Program-made: the position numbers and the translations under genes | Shown: piece after piece, positions 35,021 through 47,610 of the stretch | Position numbering within the stretch: position 1 is the first letter of the stretch | Layout of the letters: each line of letters begins with the position of its first letter | Origin: Epiperipatus broadwayi | Taxonomy: Eukaryota > Onychophora > Udeonychophora > Euonychophora > Peripatidae | NCBI GenBank assembly: GCA_028023455.1 | Contig: JAQFVV010012509.1 | Coordinates: 372,001 to 436,000, forward strand | DNA length: 64,000 nt | Reading direction: 5' to 3' | The notes under the pieces: model-generated | The model's input: only the letters and a program-made list of their open reading frames with translations | What the model was told of the DNA's origin: nothing | The model's database searches: none

Positions 35021-36524
35021 ACCTGTAACAAATTATGAATAATCATTTAAATATCATTAATTACTTTCTAAGTATTTTTTAATATGTATTGAAGTCTTAA
35101 TTTTAAGAGTTTATATTTTAAATTTATTTGTCCGAGAGTGTATTGCTAGTTTATATTTTATATTTACTGTTTTTCTTTTTGATATCATTAATTATTGTTA
35201 AAAGCTTGGGCAGATATTATTAGTTTTTTTTTAACTCATCTGTTTCATTTTTTTTTTTATTGAAATTAATTTAGTCAATTTGGATTTACATTTTCTGAAC
35301 TGTAAATCTTTTGGCTAGCGATTTATTGATTGTATTGTTCTGTTTTTCTTAAGTCATGGAGATTTTGTTTTCTTTTATTTAAGATTATGTAAACTTGTAA
35401 TCTTTTCTCTCTTGTCAAAATAAATCTTAAGGGTCTTAAATATGGCTTTTTATGAGTGTTTGCAGGCGAATGATAATCCTACTATGTCCTTATGTTTTGC
35501 CAAGTTGTAGAAAAAAATAGCTTTGTGATGTTCATTTATTTCCAGACAAGATCATTTGCTTTTGAAATCTCTAAATAAAGAAAAGTGGATTTTTTTTAGA
35601 TATATCACTGGCAGGAAAAAATCATAATTCACTTTTAATTCTTAGGTGAGAAAACAAACTTATCTGCCTAAGTGTTGGATGCCAAATGCTAAAGTACATT
35701 CATAAGGATCTTAATCTAACGTGTGTTGATTAATTATATAAAGTATTGTTCAGCATCACCAAAAAACTTTCAAAAAATATCTAATATATTAAATGACTAA
35801 AGGACTTCTACAAAACTCATTTTTATTTGCAAATGATATTGAATCATTTTTAAGAGAGATTCAGGAATTATTTTCTGGACTTAACATCCCTTCACTATGA
35901 AGAACTGTGTCAGCTTTAATATATATTGTTGATGTCAACATTTTTGCAAGAGATATTGCAAATTCATTTTTGATGGAAAAAATCATTAAGAAATTCTTTA
36001 TAACTATTTTCTCACTTGTATCACTTTAAAAAATCTGCCGCTTGACAATTATTGTTTGAAAAATCTCTTATGTTTACTCACTCAATTTTTAGGCATTCTG
36101 ATAAGTAATTCTTTCACCATGTTTTATTTTATAATACCATTATACTCTTTCAAATCTCATTCATTTTATTTTTTTCATAAAGATAAAAATCATTGATCCA
36201 ACTAATAGAATTAATTATACTGGCATTGTATATCTCTATGATACAAAATAGCAAATGATACAATTACAGAAATAAGTAAAATCATAGTGGCATATCTCCA
36301 AGAGAAACATATCAAAGAGAATGTTATTAAAGTGAAAAATTCTAAATCTTTCATACAATATATTAATGCAAAATCCATCATAAAAATATATAAAGCCACT
36401 CAATTTAATATCAACATGCATGATATTTTCATCTCAAATATTGATCATTTCTATTAATATCAATAATTATGTGCTTATAACACTCATTAAAGAAGTTATA
36501 TATATTATTAAATTTATTTAAGAC
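35021..36524. other. AT-rich non-coding
   Basis: Nothing recognisable as a gene or repeat. Confidence 0.5.
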
Positions 36525-36563
36525 TTAGCGCTTTCAAAGCTCTATGGCTTCATAATCATAGCT
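36525..36563 (+). repeat. Short dispersed repeat, relative of 17599-17640
   Basis: Shares TTAGCGCTTTCAA or its variant, then CTTCATAATCATAGCTG, with the 17.6-kb copy (CTCATAATCATAGCCG). Full element ends unknown. Confidence 0.5.
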
Positions 36564-36666
36564 GTGTGACGTTGATAGTGGTCTTTTTTCCTCATTAAAC
36601 AGGAATGGCTTATACTGTCATTGCTAATTAACCTTCAAAAAGAAATTATAAATGACATACTATGCA

Positions 36667-36765
36667 GTGGCAAAACTCTCCATACAGTAGTGCCACTTAG
36701 TGCAAGCCAGAATAATCAATGCATGTAGGAAGATTTGTGCATAAAATCCCTATCAAGTGCAAACA
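36667..36765 (+). repeat. Partial arm of the 27-kb palindrome family
   Basis: GGCAAAACTCTCCATACAGT, AGTGCCAC, GCCAGAATAATCAATG and TTGTGCATAAAATC match the outer arm of 27197-27538 in the same orientation as its left arm. Truncated after about 100 bp. Confidence 0.6.
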
Positions 36766-38305
36766 TTGGTTTTTAGAATCTGCTCTTATCAGTATAGAAA
36801 TTAAATTCATTTATAAATGATTTTCTATTGTAACTTTTTTAATGTGCTGTTTTGGCCACTGATTGGATATATGTTATATAATAGTGATGGTGAACAATAA
36901 TGAACAACAATGTTTAATTAATGTGCTTCTTGCTTCTCTTTCAACAATTTAAGAAATGTTTTGATTCATTCAAAACAAACAAAAAAAAAGCTATATTTTA
37001 ACTTATTCTTTAAACTTTCCAAAAAGAGCTGCCTTACTGTGTGTGTGTGCATGTGTAATTTATCTGTTAATTAGATTCCAATTTCTCTTACATGTTAATA
37101 AAATACTAATTTTGTACTTCACTTTTGAGTAGAAAGTAAGGTTAAATTACTTACATGTTAAGTATATTGCTAATTGTTAATTTTCTCTGCTCAATGGCTA
37201 CTTATTCATTTTTTGGAATCCCTTTAATTTTGTAAGTAATGAATTATCAGATATAATTTGCTTCCTTGGAAACCAAAATACTAATAATAGATATCTTAAG
37301 CTGTGAAAAAAAAGGGTGTTGTAATGGTAAAATGCTAATTGCCATTAATTGCTAATGTTTTAATATTTAAATATATTTCTATACTGAACTTGCTAATGTT
37401 TTAATAGAGCTATATGAAAACTGTAGATCCATCAAATTTGCTTTGAATTAAGCAAAGATGTTGGATAAGTTTGTAAATATGTAATAATCCTGTATACATT
37501 TTTAATGTAAATAAACTTTTTTTACAATAAAAGGTTTTGTTAGTTGACAATATATATGCAAACTTTTTGTATTGTATTAATTATTAAAGCTTTTGTTTAA
37601 CAAAAAATAAAACTTATTTTTCTCTGTCATTTAGCATTTTTTAACTTTCTAAACATCACATTAATTTTAAAACATCTATCATCAACAAATTTATTTCCAT
37701 TTTTAAAAAAAACAACTTTAAGGTAAATATGAACACTTACACAAATAAATTTTTAATAAAACAAAAAGATGATGAAATGGCATTTGTGAGTTTTTCAGTA
37801 AACCAAGATGGCAGTCCATGTTTTTAATAAATCTACAATTTCACCCCACCCCCCATTTACAAAAAATTACTGCTAGGAAACATATCTAATATTTACATTT
37901 TATTTATTACTGCTATTTTAAAAAAAGAGAAAACTTAATTACAATATTCACGGGGGTTTTTTTTTTTTTGGACTAACTTAAAATGGAAAAACATATAAAT
38001 ATAATATTTACACTCTATTCATGTCAACAGCATGCATTCATATCATGATCATTAATGTGTATTTTTCAGCAGGGCAGGATTCTGTATCTGTGGAAATAGC
38101 CCATTGCATCACGTTCTGTGACAGGAAAGCCCAAATTTTTATCATTATGACAATTTACCAAAAAAACTGCTGACAAAAAAAAAACACACTGAATTGAACC
38201 AAAGGATGGTAATGTGTTAAGAGTGTCCCATCACTTCCCATGTTATAATATAAGTGAAAAAAGAATTGAAATAAAGCTTCTTAATAAAATTTATTGGAAT
38301 TTGTT
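36766..38305. other. AT-rich non-coding
   Basis: A short GT run near 37.04 kb and C/G homopolymers near 37.85 and 37.95 kb. No gene. Confidence 0.5.
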
Positions 38306-38310
38306 TCTTT

Positions 38311-38430
38311 TTTTTTTTTTAATTTAACAATCGATTTATTAATTTCGTTTTAATTTAATAACTAATATTCCTTTTTTTTTTAAAAAATTTAACAATCGAT
38401 TTATTAATTTGATTTTAATTTAACAACTAA
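38311..38430. repeat. 64-bp tandem duplication
   Basis: Units 38311-38364 and 38375-38430 both carry a T run followed by AATTTAACAATCGATTTATT and AACTAA, with few differences. Confidence 0.75.
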
Positions 38431-39868
38431 CACATGTTTAGTAGATTATAGGTCCTTGCAACTGTATATTTATCAAAAATACAGGCTGCCATCTTGGTTT
38501 AGAAGAAAATTCATAAATACTGATTAAATATATATATACACAGATAGAAAAATATTAATCCAAATACCTATTATTTAAAAACTTTTATTATCCAAACAAA
38601 ATTTCAAAGATGATCTTTGGTCTTTTACAATGGATAAATTACTTTGCAAGCTTATGTTCTAATAAAATTTTAAAAAGAGTTCATTAATTATCTGTAAAAT
38701 AATAAGGTTAAAATTGCAGTGAGGTGCCTAGGTTTTTTTTTCTATTTAAAAAGAATATGAGTTTGCAATAAGTGAGTAAAAGTTCTCTTTTTGAAATCTA
38801 GAAAATTCACCAATTCAAAAAAGCTCTGGAACCAGAAATTTTGGTTTAATAGTGTTTCAACTGTTTATAATAAAAAATTAAAAAAAAAAATTATGTAAGA
38901 TTATGATAAGTCATAAATGATGATATATAAAATAATCTTAATGCAAAACTTTGTCACTAGTATGATAGCAAGTGAAAAATATCTACAGACTATAATAAAA
39001 CATAAATAATATGAAGTCCTTTAACATAATAATGGTTAGATTAAAAGTTGAAAGAAATATATTTAGTTATGAATTGTCAATATGATGAAGAACATAATAC
39101 ATATGTACTAGTTGATAGCTTTCATTAATATTTATCTTCAATTATATATTTACTTTTTAGACTGTTTTTGTTCTTTCGGTTCTTATTTCTTTCTGTTTTT
39201 AAAACATTGATATAATAGGTTCTTTTATTATTTAGACATTTAAATTTTGTTTCCAAAAGATAGACTTCACCAAAGTAAGTCAGTTTTAATACTGGTAACC
39301 CTAAATACCGATTATACAATTTGAAAATGGAATTTTACACAGTATTAAATCTTGCAGCTAATATTACAGTCAATGAAAATAACTAAAAGCCAAAACTCTG
39401 AATCAAAACTCATATTGTCACATTAATATTCAATTGTTATATAGTCTCTTAAATGACTAACTGTCCAACTATTTTATAAGATGACTTGCAATGAATATAA
39501 TATTAAAAAGGTAGAAACATTCTCTAAATTTATGTTTTTAGAAGAAAAGAAAGTGAATGCCATGATAGTTGCATATTATTTCTAAATTTTCACAATTAGC
39601 AATTAAGTTATATAACACGTGAATCCAATGGCTAATATTAACAATTAAGTAAGAGATAAATAACAATATATAATATAAGCATGAGGTTAATAGTTTTAGA
39701 TCTCACAATAAATAAATCAGTGTTGGGTCAAAATGTTATATCATATTAAGTTTTAAAATTCTCAGTATAAACTTTGATATAAAATCAAATATCACCACAC
39801 ATTAAAAATAAAAAATAGCTTTTTAAAAAATATGTATTTTTAAAAACAAATATTAAATAAAAATGCAT
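38431..39868. other. AT-rich non-coding
   Basis: No gene or strong repeat recognised. Confidence 0.5.
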
Positions 39869-41386
39869 ATGCCTCCTATACTTAATTTATCTTCTGAATT
39901 GCCCGGAATTTTAAATGAAGAAGTGAGATATGCAATTAAATTTATGAAGAAAGGAAAAGCTCCAGTTAATGATGGAATTAAACCAATATATTAAAAGAAG
40001 CAGGCGAAGAAATAAAAAAAAGTTTGGCAAAGTTATATACAAAATATCTAAATGATAAAGATGTACCAGATGATTGGAAGAATGCAGTAGTAATATTAAT
40101 ATTTTAAAAAGGTGATAAGGAAGATATTAGAAATTACAGACCTATCAGCCTTTTATCAGTTTTATACAAATTTTTTTTACCAAGATAACTACAACTTGTC
40201 TACAGAGAACATTGGACTTCAACCAACTAAGAGAACAAGCTGGATTTAAAAGTGGTTTTAGTATAGTAGATCATATCCCAGTATTGAGAGAAGTTATAAA
40301 AAGAACCAAGAAATGTGAGTTGCCATTATGCTTTGAATTTGTAGATTATGAAATGGCTGTTGATTCTATAAGCATTTCTTCAATGATTAAAGCATTGGAT
40401 CAAGGTATAGACTCAGAATATTGTCATATTGCAAAGAATATGTAACAGCAACAATTAGATTACATAATGAACTAGGAAGGTTAATGTTGACAAGAGTTTA
40501 AGACAGTGTGACTCCATATCTCCAAAATGTTTTACAGTAGTGCTGAAAGGAGTATTTTGTGGATTAAAATAGTAAGCTAAAGGAGTAAAAGTAAAGATTA
40601 TTTAAGGCATTTAGATTTTGCAGATGATGTAGTTGTTTTTATAAATAATGCTTCAGAGCTTTGGGAGATGTTGCAAGAATTATCAGATGAAAGTAAGAAA
40701 GTAGGACTAAAGGTAAATATTAAGAAGACTAAAGTAATGTTCAATGGAGTTTCCCAAGAGATAGAAAATAAAGATTGATTATGATGAGTTAGAAGAAGTT
40801 AATAACTATAAATACCTTGGTCAGATTATTACTGCAGATGGAAACATAATGGATAAAATTAATCATAGAATTAAACATGATTGGAGTGCTTTTGTTAGAA
40901 ATGACAATACTAAAAGAAAATCTGTCTATGTGTTTGAAAATGAAGTCTTTTAATAAATATGTTTTATCAGTTCTTACATATGGATCTGAGACTTGGACAC
41001 TTAATAGAATAGCAACATAGAGACTTCAGACCACTCAAAGAAGTATGGGGAGATGCATGTTAGGAGTAACAAGAAGAGATCAAAAATGCAATATATGGGT
41101 AAGAGAACAAATGGGTATTAGTAATATCTTTGAAAGAATTAAAAGATTAAAGTGGAATTTGGCCAGACATATTAGTAGAAGAGATGATAATAGATGGACA
41201 ATTGAAATCTTAAATTGGATTCCAAGAGATTGTAAAAGACCCAGAAAGAGACCATATGTAAAATGGGTGGATTAAGAAAGTGTTCAGAGGTAATGTGGAG
41301 AAAAGAGGCTAGAGATTAGAGAAGATGGATTGAACTTGAAGAGACCATCCTACAGTGGAGTGATATTTGTTGACAATGAGGATACA
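39869..41386 (+). mobile_element. RTE-like LINE, decayed 1.5-kb copy
   Basis: 5'-truncated copy covering RT through the C-terminus. In order: an RT start with MKKGKAP and, after a frameshift, YQ/LTKYLNDKDVPDDWK-type sequence; a segment at 40212-40445 with SGFSIVDHIPVLREVIKRTK; the RT catalytic box FADD (40617-40628) followed by ELSDESKKVGLKVN; then the C-terminal VREQMGISNIFERIKRLK and DDNRWTIEILNWIPRDCKR (41045-41275). Many stops and frameshifts, so it is older than the 24-kb and 51-kb copies. The 3' repeat tail is eroded. Confidence 0.85.
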
Positions 41387-42782
41387 AATATTATGCTCAC
41401 TTATATACTTTAAAATTACTATGATCATTTTAAATCAATATCAATTTACAACAAAATGAAGGACAATCCGAGTTTAATTCAATCACCTTGATCCACAGTT
41501 TCTGTTCTCTCCAGCATTCTAGAAAGCTTGATTATCCATCCATCTTAATTTCTAGACTATTTTTACAATCTCTTAAGATTTCACTTAATCATCTAACAAC
41601 ACAGTCAGCTTTATATCATGCCTCTTAATTCTTTCAACATTGTCAATTTATTCTTGCAGTTTTGTGGCTTGTTTTGATATTTACTTGTTAATCTCAAATA
41701 TATATTTCTCTATACTTTGTTGGGTGATTTGGTATCATTTTTATTGAACTTTTATTAAGATTCATAAGTAAGCAATAGTCAATTCCATTTTCTAAAAATA
41801 TCCCTTTTTCTATTAACATGAAATTTTTTCTCTAAAAGCAGGTCATTCAATTTTAATTGTGTAAATCCATCATTTTGTTTCTATCTATATTAATAATCTA
41901 AATTAAGATTATTTCATTTGGCTGTTATCTTTCAATCCTTACAACTACTGATTTATTATGATAAAATATTTTTAATACTCAATACCCCCCCCCCCTTTTT
42001 GTCTTAATCTCATTAAATATGTCTTGACTAAAAAGTTCAGTTTGCACAGTTAATTTAAACACATATATTTATTAACTGCAAAAACAAATGTATAAAGCTT
42101 CTTTTTCTGTAACAACCAGATGTTTGATATCACTAGAAACTATAATAAGTGGACAATTGATTACAAACTTTTTTAATTTCAAAAGGTTTTATTGAACTAT
42201 AAGTTTACAAAAGAATATTTAGTATCACATACATAGGATAGAGTAAGAAAAGACTATGAGGTTTTAAACAAAGAAAGATGTATGCTTTCCATTATATACT
42301 CTATTTTTATCCCATACTTAGAGAAGAGAACAATTGCAAATCTATGTGTAACAGGAAAAAAAATACAATATTGAAAGCAGCTTAACATTTTCTGACTGCT
42401 GCATAGGATTTGCATCTTTCTATGTACATCATTGCATTAATGTCTTTTTTGCTTTTAATTATCTAGTTATCATTTTATAATAGTGAGCCATGTATAAATT
42501 CAAGTGAAATTACATGTGTCTAGGTGGTTATTATTATTATTTCATCCCTTATGCATATAATATCTATTTTTTTCTAAATGTATTTGCAGTATTCAAGGTC
42601 AAGGTATAAACATATATAATTTATAATGAATATGTAAATAATAATAATTGTATAAAAATAACGAATATGTAAAACAATAATAATAATTGTATAAATGTAG
42701 AATAAAAGTAATAACTGTAATGTATAATAAATATGTAAAATAACTGTATAGTAATTAAGAATAACGATTGTGTAAAATTGCA
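41387..42782. other. AT-rich non-coding
   Basis: Includes a C12-type run near 41.98 kb and, from 42.62 kb, loosely repeated AATAATAATTGTATAAA-like units. No gene. Confidence 0.5.
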
Positions 42783-43215
42783 ATGTTATTAAATCATAGA
42801 AAGTTGTATAATAATAGAAAGCCCAGCTGACCTTATAGGGTCAGAAAACTATGTAAAATACCATATATGGTGAGAAATGTAAAAATACTGTGTGTATGTG
42901 AAAACGTAAGTGAAAACACCATATATGGTTAGGAATGTAAAAGACTCCAGAAGTCTTGAGGGGTATATAAACCCCCATAAACTAAACTAATTGTTTTGAA
43001 TACGTTCTGAGTTTTATAGTCAGAGACTTCTGCCTCTGTAGTCCAAAAGCAGGACTAGGATATTTATATGCAGGTCACCATGACCTTTTATTATTTTATT
43101 TTGCCTTATAATAGGCTACGTATATAGTTAAAATTATCCGTATTAAACTATGATCTTACCATCTCAATTCTGCCTTTGTCCATTTATTTACTTGCTGGTC
43201 ATAAGACACAGCAGT
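42783..43215 (+). repeat. Possible solo LTR or promoter-like segment
   Basis: Less AT-rich segment starting TGTTATTAAATC. It holds two near-copies of CCATATATGG followed by AGAAATGTAAAA or AGGAATGTAAAA (42860 and 42919), then a strong TATA box, GGGGTATATAAACCCCC (about 42961-42977), then CTGCCTCTGTAG. The layout resembles an LTR with upstream repeats and a core promoter. No target duplication or second LTR was found, so the call is tentative. Confidence 0.35.
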
Positions 43216-43249
43216 ATTAGGGGATCTTCTTATATTTGAATCATAAACA

Positions 43250-44100
43250 AATGTACATCTAGTATACTATAATGAGACTAATATAAATGTACTGGCTCGA
43301 ATGTGTGCATAAATATCTTTTTTTAAATGTATTAAGAGGTGTATGCATAACATAATTTTTATTTTTAAATATTTTGGGGATGCCCCACCAGATATTATTA
43401 AACATGGGGCACTTGAATAGAAAATGTGATTGTTTCTGATTCTCTCTGACACAGTTTGCATATGTCTTCAATGTTAGTGCAATTCCTTTTATATCTATAG
43501 AAATAAAGGGCAGGAAGTGCTTCAAGATTCAGTTTTAGGAGAAAACCATAGTATGTTCTAATGACCAGTATTTGACATTTTTAGTCAACTGCTTATTGGT
43601 TATGTTTAAAAGGGGTTTGTTATTATCATTGGATGGGAAGCACAGATTTAATATAAAACCCAATATTTAATTTTATTCTTGGGAGGGCAATCTATTAAAT
43701 TGGGAATACATAATAAAATGAAAATATAACTTATTCCAGTAATTGCATATGGGTAGCGGCCTGTTTGTGGGTGTAATTTTAAAAACTATTTCTAAATATG
43801 ATATCCTTGCACATGATGATATAAGATTAAGTGTTTTTTGAATTTGGGAAATTTTTTATAGAATGTAAACCCAATCCATTTTTTAGATAGAGTACAGAAT
43901 CTTACTTAAGAATATTAATGCCATTTTCTTCCTCCACAACAATTTCCTATACATTGAGTAAATTTTAGATGTAAAAGCCTTTGTGTATATTATTATAGAT
44001 GCACAGTATGAGGAGATTGTCATAGAGTGATAAATATGACTTGAAAAGAGAATTAATTGTATTCTCAACTTTATTCATTAGTTTTCCCCTGTATCTGCAT
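43250..44100 (-). pseudogene. Tx1-like LINE fragment (3' part of ORF2)
   Basis: Decayed C-terminal part of an ORF2 similar to the 57.5-62.6 kb LINE. On the minus strand: SLFKSYLSLYD, then MYRKLLWRKK (compare LCNKLLWKRK in the other copy), LTNRPLP-like sequence, and at 43259-43525 TYANCVRENQKQSHFLFKC, the zinc-finger-like end. Broken by several stops and frameshifts. No RT catalytic box, so 5'-truncated. Confidence 0.65.
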
Positions 44101-44529
44101 GCATTTCAGTGTTATTCAAATGAAACGGAAACCCCACACACAAGCAAGGCTTTCCTTTGAAGTATTACTCATGTTGGCATTCCGACTACATAGACCATGC
44201 ACTGGATTTTTCTAAATTGAGCTCCAGATATTTATCTTGAATAATTATTTAAAAATTTTATATATAAAATATTTATTTATGTAGGAAAAAATTTACTCTG
44301 TGAAAAGCTTTTTAAGATTAAAAACTATTCATGTTTAGCCCCAAAGGAGTTTATTTTTAACAAAAATATTAAGTCTTAACTACTCAACATCTTTTTCGTA
44401 CACATCATGATTATTAAAATGTTTTTTGTTGGTAAATGTCTTCTTTCTTTCTTTTTTTTAAACAAAACTAATTTTTTATTTTGCAAAAAAAAAAAGATAT
44501 ATATAAAAAATTATTCAGAAGCATTATAA
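44101..44529. other. AT-rich non-coding
   Basis: No gene recognised. Confidence 0.45.
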
Positions 44530-44819
44530 TGATTTTTGAGTACTTACGTATTAGTCCGACGGTGATGAAAAACGCTAGCACAAACATATGTATAAACAAA
44601 GACCGAATTAAACACATTTACAATCTACTAAAAACGAAAACAATTTTTTAAGATGATATTCATTTTAAAAAATTGTTTTCGTTTTTAGAAGATTGTAAAA
44701 ATGTGTTTAATTCGGCCTTTTATTTAAACATTAGTTTGTGCAAAATTTTCTCCATTTACAAAATGTTATTTTTCATTTACTGTCTATCGCCAGATTAATA
44801 CGTACGTACTGATTTTTGA
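44530..44819. mobile_element. TIR/foldback element with 10-bp target duplication
   Basis: The element 44540-44809 (270 bp) starts GTACTTACGTATTA and ends in the near-complement TAATACGTACGTAC, giving terminal inverted repeats that continue imperfectly for about 30 bp. Inside, long arms (44576-44651 and 44664-44745) form a hairpin around a 12-bp loop. TGATTTTTGA flanks it directly at 44530-44539 and 44810-44819. A 9-10 bp duplication is typical of Mutator-like transposases, so I suggest a MULE-type MITE. It has no coding capacity. Confidence 0.75.
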
Positions 44820-45638
44820 TTGTATGGTTAGATTAGACTATACATCGATCTTAATGGTATATTGCACTTTAAAATTTATAATGGAAATTCATAGGATATT
44901 TGAGGATAGACTAAACCACTTCCACAGATCTTCAATTCTAGAATCTGCTACCCTAACAGTGCCCTAAACCACGCAGATCATTTAACTTCATGATCAAGTA
45001 TTATTGCTTAATCGCAATACCCTATTGCCTAATTCTTCAAACTGTTTCAAGCATAAGACACGAGCATTAAATTAAAAAACAGCTTTTATTTTTGAACAAA
45101 CATCTGTTTGTGTTTAAAAGCTTTAAATCTTCAGTTTGAAAAGTAAGAGCGTCTATGATATTTTATTTAAGATATGTTATTTCGTTTTAAACAAATTAGA
45201 CAATTCAATGATATTACTATGACATTTTAATTAGAAGTGTTGTTATTTTGTCACATCATCAATAGATTAGGCGATGCTGAAGTAAAAATGCGGCTTTTCT
45301 TTTTGAACAAATATCTCGTTTGGGAAAGAAATTTTAAATCATTCGGCAAAAATAAAATATAGTGCTGCGTATGACATGTCTTAAGCTCTTAGCTGACAAA
45401 TAGATTTGTTGAAAAAATCAAACATCGAGTTTTTTTATTTTATTTAAAAAAAAAACAAATTGACAAATAAGATGAATTATCCTCGAACACTTGATTTATA
45501 AACAAATGGGTATCACAAATTGGAGTTAAAATTAATTGCTTCATAAGCAAGTTCACATTAAATTGACACCCATTAAATAGGATCCGCACTGCATAATATT
45601 AAAATAAATATTACAAATGTGTATATGTAAGCGCATGT
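44820..45638. other. AT-rich non-coding
   Basis: No gene or strong repeat recognised. Confidence 0.5.
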
Positions 45639-45767
45639 CAATCATTTCATCTTTTTTTTTTTCTAGGGTCATAGCATCGGCCGGGACGCGAACCTGAAAC
45701 CCGGGCAACTGATTGTAAGGCAGTCGCGCTGACCTCTCGACCACCAATGCAAGACAATCATTTCATC
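45639..45767 (-). mobile_element. tRNA-derived SINE, copy 3, with 13-bp target duplication
   Basis: Best-defined SINE here. CAATCATTTCATC flanks it at 45639-45651 and 45755-45767. On the minus strand the element (45652-45754) begins TCTTGCATTGG and ends CCTAG plus poly(A). The head keeps tRNA pairing: a 7-bp acceptor stem (GCATTGG with CCGATGC, one wobble), a D-stem GTCG/CGAC, an anticodon-like loop CTTACAA (Val-like TAC), and the B-box-like GGTTCGCGTCC. The total is about 100 bp, so it is a head-plus-poly(A) SINE with almost no body. Retroposition by a LINE is implied. Confidence 0.88.
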
Positions 45768-46439
45768 ATGTAGTTCAATTTTCTTGTAATACTTAATGGA
45801 ACTGTTATAATCTCAATGATTATGAGAAATAGAGCTTAACATTTCTAAACTATCAAAGTCAGTATTATCAGATTCCAGGAACACATTAAATCGGTTTTTA
45901 ATTTGACATTATGATAGGAATAATAACCTTAAAGGGCTTCAGGGTTATATGGATAGAAGACAGTAGACATACTCAATTAGAACATAGTTAATTGGAATTT
46001 GGCTAGTTAGACCAATAAATGAGGAAGTAATACAACTATATAGTGTTTAGATAAATATTTTAAAAAGCTAATGTGAACAATTTTTGCTTAGAATAGTAAT
46101 GTAGAATTGGATTTGGTTGATGCTAGTAATAAGTCTCTATATTGTTCATAAAAAAAATTGTGAAGATAGTCGATATGAAAATAATAGCTTCATTATTATG
46201 CTTCTTTGTTTAAATGATTATTGACTGTGTGATAGTAACATTTTGAAAAATCACGACCATAATAAATCTAGTAAATAAATTACAAAAACTTATTTTATAT
46301 CTTTCCATCTAGATACATCTCCAATATTTATTTCCATCATCATTATCAAGCCACAAAGAAAGAAAGATTATGACACAACAAAATAGGATTAGCATTGAAA
46401 ATATTGCTTGATCAACTCTTATGATGAATCAATAATGAT
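45768..46439. other. AT-rich non-coding
   Basis: No gene recognised. Confidence 0.45.
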
Positions 46440-46688
46440 ATGCTTTGCCAACATTTGCTAGATAAAACAGACTTGTCATATAAATCAGCACCCAAAAGGC
46501 AGATATCCCATAAAATAGTAATGTCTATCAAAAGAATGTTCTCAAATTTGAACAAATGGCTTAAAGAGGAGATTAACATTTTCAGAATAAAAACACTCAT
46601 AAAATTAGAAGAGCCAGGATCACATTTCACTGAAAATGTCAAAAAAAAAGAAAAGAGGTGTATAGTAAAAAATTGCACTAAAAAATGA
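46440..46688 (+). other. Open frame of uncertain meaning
   Basis: An 82-codon frame rich in Lys, e.g. MFSNLNKWLKEEINIF and LEEPGSHFTENVKKKEKR. An overlapping antisense frame is as long, so neither is strongly supported. Downstream to about 47.4 kb, broken stretches such as LRHYTLCCLFTGSLE look loosely protein-like. It might be a decayed mobile-element protein. No family recognised. Confidence 0.15.
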
Positions 46689-47486
46689 GGCTCAGAGCCT
46701 GTGGGTTTATATGGTACACTGAAAAAAATGTGGAACAAGAATATCCAGAGGAGCTTTCATAAATCAGAGCAAATTAATGACTAGGATAAAGTAAGCTTTA
46801 ATTTGAAAATATTAGTGATGAGCTTAGTTTAAAATATATACAAAAATTAATGGTGATGGTAGATTATGCATCCAATTAAAATTTGGAGCAGATCTATCAA
46901 AATGGAAATTTGTAGACCAAGCTTACCCTTAAAATCTGAATGCAAATAAAGTGCACTCATGGTCAAGTTCAAAATGCCCCGACTTTAAACATAAATGGAA
47001 ATCAAGCCAGACATCAATGAACATAAATAACAACAAACTTAAAGTAATGCTGACTTTTACAATGAAAAACAAAGTTTAAGACATTATACATTATGCTGTT
47101 TATTCACTGGAAGTTTAGAATAGTAAAATAATAAGGACAGGCTGAAATAAAGTTCCATAATTCATTTAATCAGCAGTGTGGCCTGATTAAAATTTACCCA
47201 TGAAGTTGGCACTGAATGAAAATGTAAGAATAGTAGCTTTTAAACTGCACACAATTCTTTACATTTAATTGAAAACAAAGTAAATGAGTTAATGAGAAAG
47301 ATAAAACTATTGAGGATATTGATTGGACAATGCTCATTGGGGTCATTTTTTGGTCAGCAATTACATTTATTTGTGTAGAGATTATAACATGACTGTAAAC
47401 AACATGTTAAAAAAGAATATGTATCTTGTCCCCAACATATTTTGTACAACTAGTTCTTGATTCTACATATCAATTACCAATAGGAG

Positions 47487-47610
47487 AAAATTTTTAAATT
47501 TTTTGATTTAAAAACCAGGTGCTGATTATAACTATAGAATTAAGTCTGCATTTTCCATTTTGAAATAACATTAGCATCTGGTTTTTAAATCAAAAATTGG
47601 AATTTTTTTC
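47487..47610. repeat. Foldback repeat
   Basis: Arms 47487-47523 and 47573-47610 pair through TTTTTTGATTTAAAAACCAG and its near-complement, with a loop of about 50 bp. Probably a MITE relic. Confidence 0.55.

Noticed and set aside
45652-45754. Functional tRNA-Val(TAC) gene.
   Set aside because: The fold is tRNA-like, but the copy ends in poly(A) and is flanked by a target duplication, and two diverged siblings exist; it is a retroposed SINE.
46412-46738. 108-codon minus-strand open frame.
   Set aside because: Rich in Phe, Ser and Leu as expected of the reverse of an A-rich, Lys-coding strand; overlaps an equally plausible plus frame.
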